11,866 bases of DNA from an uncultured Collinsella sp. (GCA_900555515.1 USLO01000043.1:1-11866), one strand, 5' to 3'; counted from the stretch's first letter, positions 1 through 6,241 are shown. Notes: generated from the letters alone by a model not told the origin. Program-made: numbers and translations.

Positions 1-1
1 A

Positions 2-79
2 ACGATGGCGCGGCGAGGCCAGCTGGGACGGTCGTTCATGGAGTATTTGGATGCCATGGGACTCCTTCGCATATGGTAA
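2..79 (+). CDS. C-terminal end of an unidentified protein (5' end outside window)
   Basis: Reading from base 2, this frame stays open to a TAA at 77-79 and gives about 25 residues. They end in an amphipathic stretch, FMEYLDAMGLLRIW. The last part resembles the end of a winged-helix domain, for example the C terminus of SelB, where a similar LLEYLDRIG segment occurs, but the piece is too short to name. The other two plus frames are also open here, to 183 and 195, so the frame choice rests only on this helix-like sequence and on the normal gap it leaves before the next gene. Treat it as a weak call. Confidence 0.3.
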   Translation, partial: TMARRGQLGRSFMEYLDAMGLLRIW

Positions 80-175
80 GAACGCAGCCGGGCGCGGGGC
101 TCGGCGACGCAGTGGTCAATTCGTGCATATCGTTCGACATTATCGCACATGCGGGCGGGTGCGTGACGGGGGCGC

Positions 176-181
176 TATCCT
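176..181 (+). promoter_or_regulatory. candidate -10 box for a leaderless transcript of the DUF3267 gene
   Basis: TATCCT lies 8 bases before the ATG at 190, and no Shine-Dalgarno sequence is visible in the 17 bases before that ATG. The TAnnnT pattern close to the start codon is how leaderless genes look in many actinobacteria, where transcription starts at or beside the A of ATG. I see no convincing -35 box. The rest of 80-175 shows no feature. Confidence 0.25.
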
Positions 182-189
182 AAGATGCT

Positions 190-759
190 ATGAATGAGAT
201 TTCCAACATACATGCGTTTGAAGACGAGGATTTTCTGCACGCCTGCTTTGCGTGGGGGATGGCCGTGCTTGGCGCATTTGCCGTATGCCTGGTGCCGGTG
301 TTTATGCTGCTGGGCGGGCCTGCGGACCTGGATGCGGCTGACGCGGGCGGCTGGACGGCGGTCTTGGGCTGGATAGCCGGCTTGGCTGCGGTTTCGGCGG
401 CGTCATTTGCCGTGCACGAGCTGGTGCACGCGGTGTTCTTTAAGCTGTTTGCGCCCGCCGGTGCTCGGGTGACCTTTGGGGCAAATCTCGAAACCTGCAT
501 GATTTATGCCTGCGCCGAGGGCGTGGTGTATTCGCGCCGGCGGTACATGGTCATTTGCCTAGCGCCGACGGTTGTTGTGACGACAACGTTTGTCCTGGGG
601 CTTGCGTTCTCGGGCTATCCGCTGCTGTGCTACCTGGCGGCTGGTTTGCACTTGTCGGGCTGTGTGGGCGACTGGTATTACGTGCGGACCATTTTGCGCG
701 ACCGCCGCATTGTCGCCTGCGAGGACACGTCCTTTGGCGTGCGCTTTTTTGGTCAGTAG
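190..759 (+). CDS. DUF3267-type membrane protein, putative zinc metalloprotease
   Basis: This 189-residue protein has hydrophobic segments at about residues 19-42, 54-75, 119-140 and 142-157. At the end of the second segment sits HELVH (residues 76-80), an HExxH zinc motif embedded at the membrane. SGCVGD at 156-161 could supply the third ligand (Asp161). This arrangement of a buried HExxH, two later membrane helices and a late Asp matches the DUF3267 'putative zincin peptidase' family, whose substrates are mostly unknown. A related protein in another genus would probably be annotated only as DUF3267. The start at 190 has no ribosome binding site, so translation may be leaderless. The TAG stop lies inside the left arm of the hairpin at 755-861. 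queH follows on the same strand, but nothing links the two functionally. Confidence 0.8.
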   Translation: MNEISNIHAFEDEDFLHACFAWGMAVLGAFAVCLVPVFMLLGGPADLDAADAGGWTAVLGWIAGLAAVSAASFAVHELVHAVFFKLFAPAGARVTFGANLETCMIYACAEGVVYSRRRYMVICLAPTVVVTTTFVLGLAFSGYPLLCYLAAGLHLSGCVGDWYYVRTILRDRRIVACEDTSFGVRFFGQ

Positions 760-861
760 TCTTTTTGGGACGGGGCTATTTTGACTACTTTTTGGAGATG
801 GGTATTTTTGACTGCTTTACGTCAAAAGTAGTCAAAATAGCCCCGTCCCAAAAAGACTACT
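755..861. repeat. 38-bp perfect inverted repeat between the DUF3267 gene and queH (REP-like)
   Basis: The left arm (755-792) and right arm (824-861) are exact reverse complements, with a 31-base loop. The arms carry GTAGTC, TTTTTGGGACGGGG and TTTTGACTAC words. The loop contains a second TTTTGAC at 806-812 that can pair with GTCAAAA at 821-827, so a smaller nested hairpin is possible. The left arm includes the TAG stop of the upstream gene, and the right arm ends 8 bases before the queH Shine-Dalgarno. It may act as a terminator or a processing barrier. No comparable palindrome is seen inside the coding sequences here. Confidence 0.9.
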
Positions 862-883
862 TATTGTGGGGGAGGAGATGTTG

Positions 884-1459
884 ATGAAGCCGTTGTTGTT
901 GCACGCCTGCTGTGCGCCGTGCTCGCTGGAGCCGGTTCGCCTGCTGCGCGAGGAGGGGTTTGAGCCCACGATTTGCTGGACCAACCCCAATATTCAGCCG
1001 CGCGATGAATGGCAGCGGCGCTTGGACGAGCTGCGCCGGTGGTGTGCCGACGGCGGCATCGAGCTTATCGAGGCGGGGGAGGACCGCGAGCGCTGGGAGA
1101 CCGGCGTGGCTCCGCTGGGCGCCGACCGACCCCGTCGCTGTCGCGCGTGCTATGCCCTGCGTCTGGCCGAGGCGTGCCGCGCGGCCCAGGAGCGCGGGTT
1201 TGAGTTTGTGGGCACGACGCTCGCCGTCTCGCCGTATCAGCTGTTCGACACCTGCAATGACGTGCTGGAGCGTCTGGCTGCCGCCCGCGGTCTCACTCCG
1301 GTGATTCGCGATTTTCGCCCGTATTACCCCGAGGCGACACGCCGTTCGCGCGAGCTTGGCATGTATCGACAGAATTATTGCGGCTGCCGATTCTCGGCCG
1401 TCGAAGCGGCCATGGACCGCGCCCGCATTCGCGACGAGCGCAAGGCTGCCAAAAAGTAG
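884..1459 (+). CDS. queH: epoxyqueuosine reductase, QueH type
   Basis: QueH (formerly DUF208) reduces epoxyqueuosine to queuosine in the wobble base of tRNAs with GUN anticodons. It is the non-cobalamin alternative to QueG. The 191-residue product shows the family's N-terminal HACCAPCS (Cys9, Cys10, Cys13), then WTNPNIQP, RCRACYALRL (Cys86, Cys89), GTTLAVSPYQ and NYCGC (Cys166, Cys168). These cysteines are the expected iron-sulfur and iron ligands. The frame is open from a GTG at 866 with ATGs at 878 and 884. The GGAGGAG at 871-877 abuts the ATG at 878 but lies 6 bases from the ATG at 884, so 884 is the likely start. queA begins 64 bases downstream and makes this enzyme's substrate, so an operon is likely. 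The TAG stop is followed by a degenerate copy of the local repeat. Confidence 0.92.
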   Translation: MKPLLLHACCAPCSLEPVRLLREEGFEPTICWTNPNIQPRDEWQRRLDELRRWCADGGIELIEAGEDRERWETGVAPLGADRPRRCRACYALRLAEACRAAQERGFEFVGTTLAVSPYQLFDTCNDVLERLAAARGLTPVIRDFRPYYPEATRRSRELGMYRQNYCGCRFSAVEAAMDRARIRDERKAAKK

Positions 1460-1474
1460 TTCATTTGGGACGTC
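1457..1474 (+). repeat. degenerate half-copy of the GTAGTCATTGGGGACG repeat
   Basis: Starting at the queH stop codon, the sequence TAGTTCATTTGGGACGTC resembles the left end of the palindrome at 2923-2980 (TAGTCATTGGGGACGTTC), allowing one insertion, one deletion and one substitution. There is no second arm. It may be an eroded repeat or chance; the supporting fact is its position at a stop codon, like the better copies. Confidence 0.3.
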
Positions 1475-1523
1475 AGCCTGCTAGGATGTAGAGCGGACTT
1501 TAGCTATATAAGGAGAATCCGAC

Positions 1524-2741
1524 GTGTCTATGCGTACCGATGATTTTGACTATAACCTGCCCGAGGAACTGATTGCCCAGGCTCCTGCCGAGCCGCGCGA
1601 CTCCTGTCGTCTGCTGGTGGTGGATCGCAAGGGCTCCCAGGCGGGAACGCCGCTGGAGCACGGCGGCACCGTTGAGCACCGCATCTTCCGCGACATCATC
1701 GACTATATCGAGCCGGGCGATGTGCTCGTCATCAACAAGACGCGCGTGATGCCGGCCCGCCTGATTGGTCGCAAAGCCGGCTCGGGTGGTGTGGTCGAGA
1801 CGCTGCTGCTCAAGCGCCGCGAGGACGTGGATCCGCTGGGCCATGTTTGGGAGTGTCTGGTCAAGCCGGGCAAGCGTCTGAAGCCCGGTGCTCAGATTGA
1901 GTATCGCGCCGGTGGCGCCCATGCGCCCGAGGGCGCGCCCGTGGTGCTGACGGCCGAGGTCATCGACTTTGTCACCGATAGCCGTGGCGGCCGTCTGGTG
2001 CGCTTTGAGCCGGCCGGTTGCAATGCTGCCGGCGAGCCGCGCACGCTCGACGAGGCCATCCACGCCGCTGGCCACGTGCCGCTGCCGCCCTACATTACCG
2101 ATTACGAGGGCGATCCCGAGAAGTACCAGACCGTCTACGCCATGAAGGAGGAGCACTCGGCTGCCGCTCCCACGGCGGGTCTGCACTTTACCCCCGAGCT
2201 CATGGCGGCTATCGAGGCCAAGGGCGCGAAGTTTGCCGCTGTCGAGCTCGAGGTCGGCATCGATACCTTCCGTCTAGTGGAGGAGGACGACCCTACGCAG
2301 CATGTGATGCACACCGAGCGCTATCACGTGTCGCAGGAGGTGGTCGACGCCGTGCATAAGGCGAAGGCCGAGGGGCATCGCGTGATCGCCGTCGGCACCA
2401 CCGCGGTGCGCTCGCTTGAGAGCGCGTTTGACGCGGACGCGCCGGCGTCCGATCCGGCTGTGACGGCGCGCTATTTTGAGGGCCGTGAGGACGGCGCCGA
2501 CACGCTCGGCCGCGGTGACATCGTGGTGCGCGAGAACGCGACGACGCAGCTCTACCTCATGCCTGGCTCGACCTATCACGTGGTTGACGCGCTGATCACG
2601 AACTTCCACGTGCCGCGCTCCACGCTCATGATGCTCGTAAGCGCGCTTGCCTCCCGCGACCAGATCATGGATGCCTACGCCGCCGCCATCGAGGAGCGCT
2701 ACCGCTTCTTCAGCTTTGGCGACGCAATGCTCATTCAGTAG
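1524..2741 (+). CDS. queA: tRNA preQ1(34) S-adenosylmethionine ribosyltransferase-isomerase
   Basis: QueA transfers and isomerises the ribosyl group of S-adenosylmethionine onto preQ1 in tRNA, giving epoxyqueuosine. The 405-residue product carries the family's landmarks in order: FDYNLPEELIAQAP near the N terminus, GDVLVINKTRVMPARL, LVKPGKRLKPG, AGHVPLPPYI, APTAGLHF (about 215-222), VELEVGIDTFRLV, GTTAVRSLES, and TNFHVPRSTLMMLVSA near the end. It is somewhat longer than the roughly 350-residue enterobacterial protein, with extra residues in the middle. The GTG at 1524 is chosen because AGGAG (1511-1515) lies 8 bases upstream; the in-frame ATG at 1530 would be 14 away. It follows queH with a 64-base gap. 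The structured element begins directly after its TAG stop. Confidence 0.96.
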   Translation: MSMRTDDFDYNLPEELIAQAPAEPRDSCRLLVVDRKGSQAGTPLEHGGTVEHRIFRDIIDYIEPGDVLVINKTRVMPARLIGRKAGSGGVVETLLLKRREDVDPLGHVWECLVKPGKRLKPGAQIEYRAGGAHAPEGAPVVLTAEVIDFVTDSRGGRLVRFEPAGCNAAGEPRTLDEAIHAAGHVPLPPYITDYEGDPEKYQTVYAMKEEHSAAAPTAGLHFTPELMAAIEAKGAKFAAVELEVGIDTFRLVEEDDPTQHVMHTERYHVSQEVVDAVHKAKAEGHRVIAVGTTAVRSLESAFDADAPASDPAVTARYFEGREDGADTLGRGDIVVRENATTQLYLMPGSTYHVVDALITNFHVPRSTLMMLVSALASRDQIMDAYAAAIEERYRFFSFGDAMLIQ

Positions 2742-2907
2742 GTTACGGCGTTTTCCAAACGCCGTAACCGGCCGACGCTGCAAACGCCCCTAAGTGGCAA
2801 TCTGACGTTCAATCGTCGGGCATGACCAGAAGGTCAATGCCCTCCTCTTTCACGTCACCTTGCTCGCTTAGGGGCGTTTTCGCTGTCCGCGCCAAAACAT
2901 CGGCGTT
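2742..2907 (+). ncRNA. candidate structured RNA / 3' UTR element, copy A
   Basis: Starting at the base after the queA stop, this contains: a 12-bp hairpin (GTTACGGCGTTT, 2742-2753, with AAACGCCGTAAC, 2757-2768); a 13-bp outer stem (2782-2794 with 2867-2879); an inner stem TGACGT (2803-2808) with ACGTCA (2852-2857); and a hairpin GGGCAT-GACC (2818-2827) closed by an AGAA loop onto GGTC, a bulged A2836 and ATGCCC (2837-2842). A 3' box GCCAAAACATCGGCGTT sits at 2891-2907. A second copy at 5972-6139 keeps the same architecture with different stem sequences. The plus strand is inferred because both copies follow plus-strand genes. No T-run follows the first hairpin, so it is not a standard terminator. 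I cannot match it to a known RNA family; the Rfam Collinsella-1 motif should be compared. Confidence 0.7.
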
Positions 2908-2922
2908 GCCGTGGTTGTTGCT

Positions 2923-2980
2923 GTAGTCATTGGGGACGTTCTTAAATGACTAGTCGTTTAAGAACGTCCCCAACGACTAC
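2923..2980. repeat. 58-bp near-perfect palindrome, full copy of the GGGGACGTTC/GACTAGTC repeat
   Basis: Two 29-base arms (2923-2951 and 2952-2980) meet with no loop at ACTAGT and differ at two positions. Each arm reads GTAGTC, TTGGGGACG, TTCTTAAA, then GACT. It is the most complete copy of the repeat family that appears as halves at 8164-8202 and 9223-9269. The GTAG at the outer edge recalls the tetranucleotide that borders E. coli REP hairpins. It lies 15 bases after structured element A, between convergent genes. Confidence 0.88.
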
Positions 2981-2997
2981 CTTGCATCAATCTAATA

Positions 2998-3064
2998 AGT
3001 TGCGGTGAGATAGTTCTTGAATTGGCCTTTTTGAGGGCTAAACAGGAACTATCTCACCGCAACT
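2998..3064. repeat. 19-bp perfect inverted repeat downstream of the coiled-coil gene
   Basis: The left arm (2998-3016) and right arm (3046-3064) are exact reverse complements built on TTGCGGTGAGATAGTTC. Inside them TTGGCC (3021-3026) can pair with GGCTAA (3036-3041) with one G-T pair, extending the hairpin. It lies 26 bases beyond the minus-strand stop at 3091, so it could act as terminator or RNA-stabilising hairpin for that gene. The words differ from the GACTAGTC family, so it is a separate repeat type. Confidence 0.8.
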
Positions 3065-3090
3065 GCGTTGGGGTGTTTTTGGCAGCGGGT

Positions 3091-4872
3091 TTACTTGCTC
3101 GCGAACAGCCAGATTGCGATAATCACCAGGATTGCGGCGATGATGCAGGCGATGGCTCCGGTGAATTTGATACGTGAGTCGCGGGTTCGCTTGCGCACGT
3201 CGTCTTCGGCGGCCTCGAGTTGGGCAACTTCGAGCTCGGTCTCGGTATGCTCGGCCTTGTCGCGTGCCAAGGACCCGGCGAGCGATTCGGTGATCTCGGG
3301 ATGGTCGTGCACCTCGGTCGCCTGCTCGATAATCGACTGCGCATGTGCGGCGTCCGCTTGGGCGTTGGCGATGGCCTGCTCTTGCTCGCGGCGTGCCTTG
3401 TCCTGCGTGGCGATCTTTTCGCGCAGCTCGCGCTGGCGCGTCGCGGCGGCAGTTTTTGCGGACTGCAGCTCGTCGCGCGCGGCATCTGCCTCAGCCGTTA
3501 CGGCCTGGTGCGCGCGTTTAGCGTCGGCGATGGGGGCCTGCGCCTGCTCGACGGCCTGCTCGGCGGCGGCAAGTGAATGCTCAAGATCGGCAGTCACGCG
3601 CGGAATATCTTCCTCGGCCTTGCGGAGGGCGTCGGCAGCGTCGGAGATTTGCATAGACAACTCGTTGGTGCGTACGGTGTAATTGGCGGGATTTGCCGAA
3701 GGGTTGCGCTGCAGCTCGGCATACTCGCGACGCAAGGTCTCGAGCTGTGCGCGCGTAGCATCGGCAGTTTGTCGTGCGGCGGCGACACCGGCATCGCGCT
3801 CAGCCTTCACTTTGTCGCGGATACGCTTGGAATCCTCAAGGCGACGAACGAGGCGGTTGCCGGTCTCGCGCGAGCTCGCCTCGCGGGCTTCCGCGGCGTC
3901 GAGTGCAGCCTTCAGGCGGAGCTCGGTCGCATCGTCCTCTGCCTTCATTTGCTCGAGCTGGCCCTTGAGCTCCGTCGCTTTGGCGGCATGGGCATCACGG
4001 TTAATTTCAGCTGCCGCAGCGGTCTTTTGTGCCGCGGCAATCGCCTGGCGTTGATCGGCGACAATCTGGCCGTACCGCCCCGCGATATCCTGCCGCGTCT
4101 CGAGTTCCTCTGCCTGGTCGGCGATGCGCTGCTCAAGCTCGGCTAAATGGGCGCGTGCATCGGCGAGTGCCTTCTTGGCGGCGTTCATCTCGCGCATGGC
4201 CGACGCGCCCTGGGCGATAAAAGTGCCCACGGCGTTAGCGGTATTTGAGACGGCGCTTCCCAGGTCGCGGTTCGTGGCGGGGGTGTGCGAGGTGGTCGGG
4301 TGTACGGCCTCGGCGGCATTCGTATCGGCAGTCTGCGGCGCGGCGATATTGCCGGTGCCGCCTTCGATCACGGAAAAGCCCGCTGCGTGCGGGTCGACCG
4401 CGTCGGCGCCGATCGTGGGGTGCTCGAGTTGCAGGAACGAGGGCATGGTGCTGCCCTGGTCGGCAACCGGGGTCTCGCCGGGCACAAACGTCGAGGCGGC
4501 CTCGGCGGCTTCCTCTTCCTCGGCGTCGACATCGGCATCGGCGACAGCGTCCTTCATCGCTTTGACGGCATCCATCATGGAGTCCATGACGGCGTCGAGC
4601 TCTTCTTCCGAAGACACCTCGATGGGGCCCGCTGCTTGCGGAGCGTTCTCGGCCTTGGGCTCAGTATCGTTCGGGTCCGGCTGCTCTAGCTGCTCTTCTT
4701 TGCCTTGGTCTGCGGCAGCATTTGCGTCTGCGGCCTCGACTGCGGCGGCAGGAGCCTCCTCGACAGCGGCATCAATGCCGCCATCGCTGCTGGTAGAAGT
4801 ATCGCAGTCGTCAATGGTGTCTGCGGAATCATCGATATGCTGTTGAGTCTGGGGGTCCAGCTCGTCTGTCAT
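3091..4872 (-). CDS. long coiled-coil protein with acidic N terminus and C-terminal membrane anchor
   Basis: I do not recognise a family. The 593-residue product has four parts: a very acidic, Ala-rich N-terminal third (to about residue 135, no signal peptide); a low-complexity linker to about 205; a long heptad-rich, Ala/Glu/Arg/Lys-rich coiled coil (about 225-555); and one hydrophobic helix near the C terminus (FTGAIACIIAAILVIIAIWL) preceded by basic RKRTRDSRIK and followed only by FASK. That implies a tail anchor with the coiled coil in the cytoplasm. The frame runs up to 4983, but GAGGAG stands 9 bases before the ATG at 4872 and 3 bases before another at 4878, so 4872 is chosen. It is a single gene, convergent with queA and divergent from the dehydrogenase. 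A structural or envelope-organising role would be a guess. Confidence 0.8.
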   Translation of the reverse strand: MTDELDPQTQQHIDDSADTIDDCDTSTSSDGGIDAAVEEAPAAAVEAADANAAADQGKEEQLEQPDPNDTEPKAENAPQAAGPIEVSSEEELDAVMDSMMDAVKAMKDAVADADVDAEEEEAAEAASTFVPGETPVADQGSTMPSFLQLEHPTIGADAVDPHAAGFSVIEGGTGNIAAPQTADTNAAEAVHPTTSHTPATNRDLGSAVSNTANAVGTFIAQGASAMREMNAAKKALADARAHLAELEQRIADQAEELETRQDIAGRYGQIVADQRQAIAAAQKTAAAAEINRDAHAAKATELKGQLEQMKAEDDATELRLKAALDAAEAREASSRETGNRLVRRLEDSKRIRDKVKAERDAGVAAARQTADATRAQLETLRREYAELQRNPSANPANYTVRTNELSMQISDAADALRKAEEDIPRVTADLEHSLAAAEQAVEQAQAPIADAKRAHQAVTAEADAARDELQSAKTAAATRQRELREKIATQDKARREQEQAIANAQADAAHAQSIIEQATEVHDHPEITESLAGSLARDKAEHTETELEVAQLEAAEDDVRKRTRDSRIKFTGAIACIIAAILVIIAIWLFASK

Positions 4873-5011
4873 AGGCATGTGCTCCTCATCGTTGTTTGTC
4901 ACCCTATGATAAAGTCTCGCGCCGACATCCCGCGCGCCGCAGCAAAGTTTCAAAACGTGTTCGATGGCCCGCATCGATAGCAAAAACTCGGCCGATCTGC
5001 CCAGTTTGTAC

Positions 5012-5042
5012 TTGACAATCCCTTCGCCGAAAAACGTTATGC
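5012..5042 (+). promoter_or_regulatory. candidate promoter for the short-chain dehydrogenase
   Basis: A perfect -35 TTGACA (5012-5017) is followed after 18-19 bases by GTTATG/TTATGC (5036-5042), a weak -10. This gives a 5' leader of roughly 120 bases before the ATG at 5169. Within the leader a short GC-rich hairpin (CGGCGGG, CGTG loop, CCCGTCG with one G-T pair, 5131-5148) ends 8 bases before the AAAGGA at 5157-5162. No other feature is seen between 4879 and 5168. Confidence 0.45.
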
Positions 5043-5168
5043 CGTTCGCCTACCATGGGCTTTATTTTTCACTTGAAGAAGCTAAAGTTGCATCTCAGCT
5101 TTTGGCGCGTTTATTTTGGATGCGCGCAGTCGGCGGGCGTGCCCGTCGCGATTTTGAAAGGACTTCGT

Positions 5169-5969
5169 ATGGGACTTTTCACTGGTAAGACCGTGATCGT
5201 CACCGGCGGCGGCAAGGCCACGCTTAAGGACGGCTCTGCTGGCTCCATCGGCTACGGCATCGATATCGCTTTTGCCAAGGAGGGCGCGAACCTCGTTATC
5301 ACCGGTCGCAACGTCGCCAAGCTCGAGGCTGCCAAAGAGTCTCTTGAGGCCGAGTACGGCGTCAAGGTTCTGCCTGTTCAGGCCGATGTCTCCGCCGGCC
5401 AGGACAACGAGGCCGTCGTGCAGAACGTTATCGACAAGGCGATTGAGGAGTTCGGTCGCATCGACGCCGTCGTCAACAACGCTCAGGCCAGCGCCTCGGG
5501 TGTGACCATCGCCGACCACACTATGGACCAGTTTAACCTGGCCATTTACTCTGGCCTGTATGCCACCTACCTGTACATGCAGAAGGCCTATCCGCACCTG
5601 AAGGAGACCAAGGGCTCCGTGGTCAACTTTGCTTCGGGCGCCGGTCTGTTTGGCAACTATGGCCAGTGCAGCTATGCTGCCGCCAAGGAGGGTATCCGCG
5701 GCTTGACCCGCGTCGCCGCCAACGAGTGGGGCAAGGACGGCATCAACGTCAACATCGTGTGCCCGCTTGCCTGGACTGCTGCGCTCGAGGACTTCCAGGA
5801 TGCCTATCCCGAGGCGTTCAAGGCCAACGTTCACATGCCGCCGGCGGGCCATTACGGCGACGTCGAGAAGGAAATCGGCCGTGTGGTCGTTCAGCTCTGT
5901 GGCCCCGACTTTAAGTATATGAACGGCGAGACTGTCACCCTCGAGGGTGGCATGGGCCAGCGGCCCTAA
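5169..5969 (+). CDS. short-chain dehydrogenase/reductase, substrate unknown
   Basis: This 266-residue Rossmann-fold oxidoreductase begins at an ATG 6 bases after AAAGGA. The catalytic residues are visible: Ser156 in VVNFASGAGL, then Tyr169 and Lys173 in SYAAAKEG. NNA is at 103-105 and a cofactor-side Asp at 73. Three things are atypical. The glycine-rich loop is split as TGGG (12-15) and GSIGYG (25-30), with about nine extra residues. The NNAG motif reads NNAQ. The usual catalytic Asn of the NLxG segment appears to be Ile126 in AIYSG. The sequence does not resemble, from memory, the Collinsella 7-beta-hydroxysteroid dehydrogenase. Its C-terminal part, with GETVTLEGGMGQRP, is ordinary for the superfamily. 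It stands alone, with its own promoter and structured element B 2 bases after the stop. The reaction cannot be named. Confidence 0.88.
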   Translation: MGLFTGKTVIVTGGGKATLKDGSAGSIGYGIDIAFAKEGANLVITGRNVAKLEAAKESLEAEYGVKVLPVQADVSAGQDNEAVVQNVIDKAIEEFGRIDAVVNNAQASASGVTIADHTMDQFNLAIYSGLYATYLYMQKAYPHLKETKGSVVNFASGAGLFGNYGQCSYAAAKEGIRGLTRVAANEWGKDGINVNIVCPLAWTAALEDFQDAYPEAFKANVHMPPAGHYGDVEKEIGRVVVQLCGPDFKYMNGETVTLEGGMGQRP

Positions 5970-5971
5970 GA

Positions 5972-6139
5972 GTTACGGCGTTTTACCAAACGCCGTAACG
6001 GGCCGACGCTGCGCGGGCCGCATTTGGACAATCTGACGTTCAACTTCAAGGGCGCGACCAGAAGGTCAGCGCCCTTTCGTTTCACGTCACCTTGTCTCAA
6101 ATGCGGCCCGCTCGCTGGCGATGCCAAAACATCGGCGTT
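5972..6139 (+). ncRNA. candidate structured RNA / 3' UTR element, copy B
   Basis: This is the second copy of the element at 2742-2907, starting 2 bases after the dehydrogenase stop. The 12-bp hairpin is the same as in copy A (5972-5983 with 5988-5999), with a 4-base loop. The outer stem is a perfect 14 bp (6013-6026 with 6098-6111), but its sequence, GCGGGCCGCATTTG, is unrelated to that of copy A. The inner stem TGACGT/ACGTCA (6034-6039, 6084-6089) is unchanged. The terminal hairpin is GGGCGC-GACC, AGAA, GGTC, a bulged A6068, then GCGCCC (6050-6074), with two pairs swapped relative to copy A. The box GCCAAAACATCGGCGTT recurs at 6123-6139. Pairing is conserved without sequence in the stems, and sequence is conserved in loops and junctions. 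Confidence 0.7.
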
Positions 6140-6161
6140 TTTGTTGTCGGGACGGCAGTTA

Positions 6162-6183
6162 GTAGTCGTCGAGTAGTCATTGG
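6162..6183 (+). repeat. remnant of the GTAGTCATTGG repeat
   Basis: GTAGTCGTC (6162-6170) and GTAGTCATTGG (6173-6183) match the outer ends of the palindrome at 2923-2980, but the rest of the arms is missing. It lies about 22 bases after structured element B, as the full palindrome lies after element A, so the two element types occur in the same order in both intergenic regions. Confidence 0.4.
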
Positions 6184-6241
6184 TGCTCAGCGGCAGTCCC
6201 CATTGCGCCAAGCGGCGTGTGCCGTTAAGCGGAGAGGCGTA

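Noticed and set aside
755..861. Possible CRISPR or IS end because of the long inverted repeat
   Set aside because: There is no repeat-spacer series and no transposase frame between the arms; the loop is only 31 bases.
1500..2186. 228-codon open frame antisense to queA
   Set aside because: It is a shadow of queA; the product is low in conserved features and begins inside the coding region.
2742..2768. Ordinary intrinsic terminator of queA
   Set aside because: The stem is good but is followed by CGGCCGACG rather than a T-run, and the same hairpin recurs as the first part of a larger conserved element, so terminator alone does not explain it.
4124..4846. 240-codon Ser/Ala-rich frame antisense to the coiled-coil gene
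   Set aside because: The Ser/Ala richness mirrors the Glu/Ala codons of the real gene on the other strand; there is no RBS or signal peptide.
4873..4983. N-terminal extension of the coiled-coil protein from an ATG at 4983
   Set aside because: There is no RBS at 4983, the extra residues are Cys/Arg-rich and unlike the acidic N terminus, and GAGGAG lies properly before 4872.
5082..5852. 256-codon open frame antisense to the dehydrogenase
   Set aside because: It is a shadow of a well-supported gene, with no recognisable domain.
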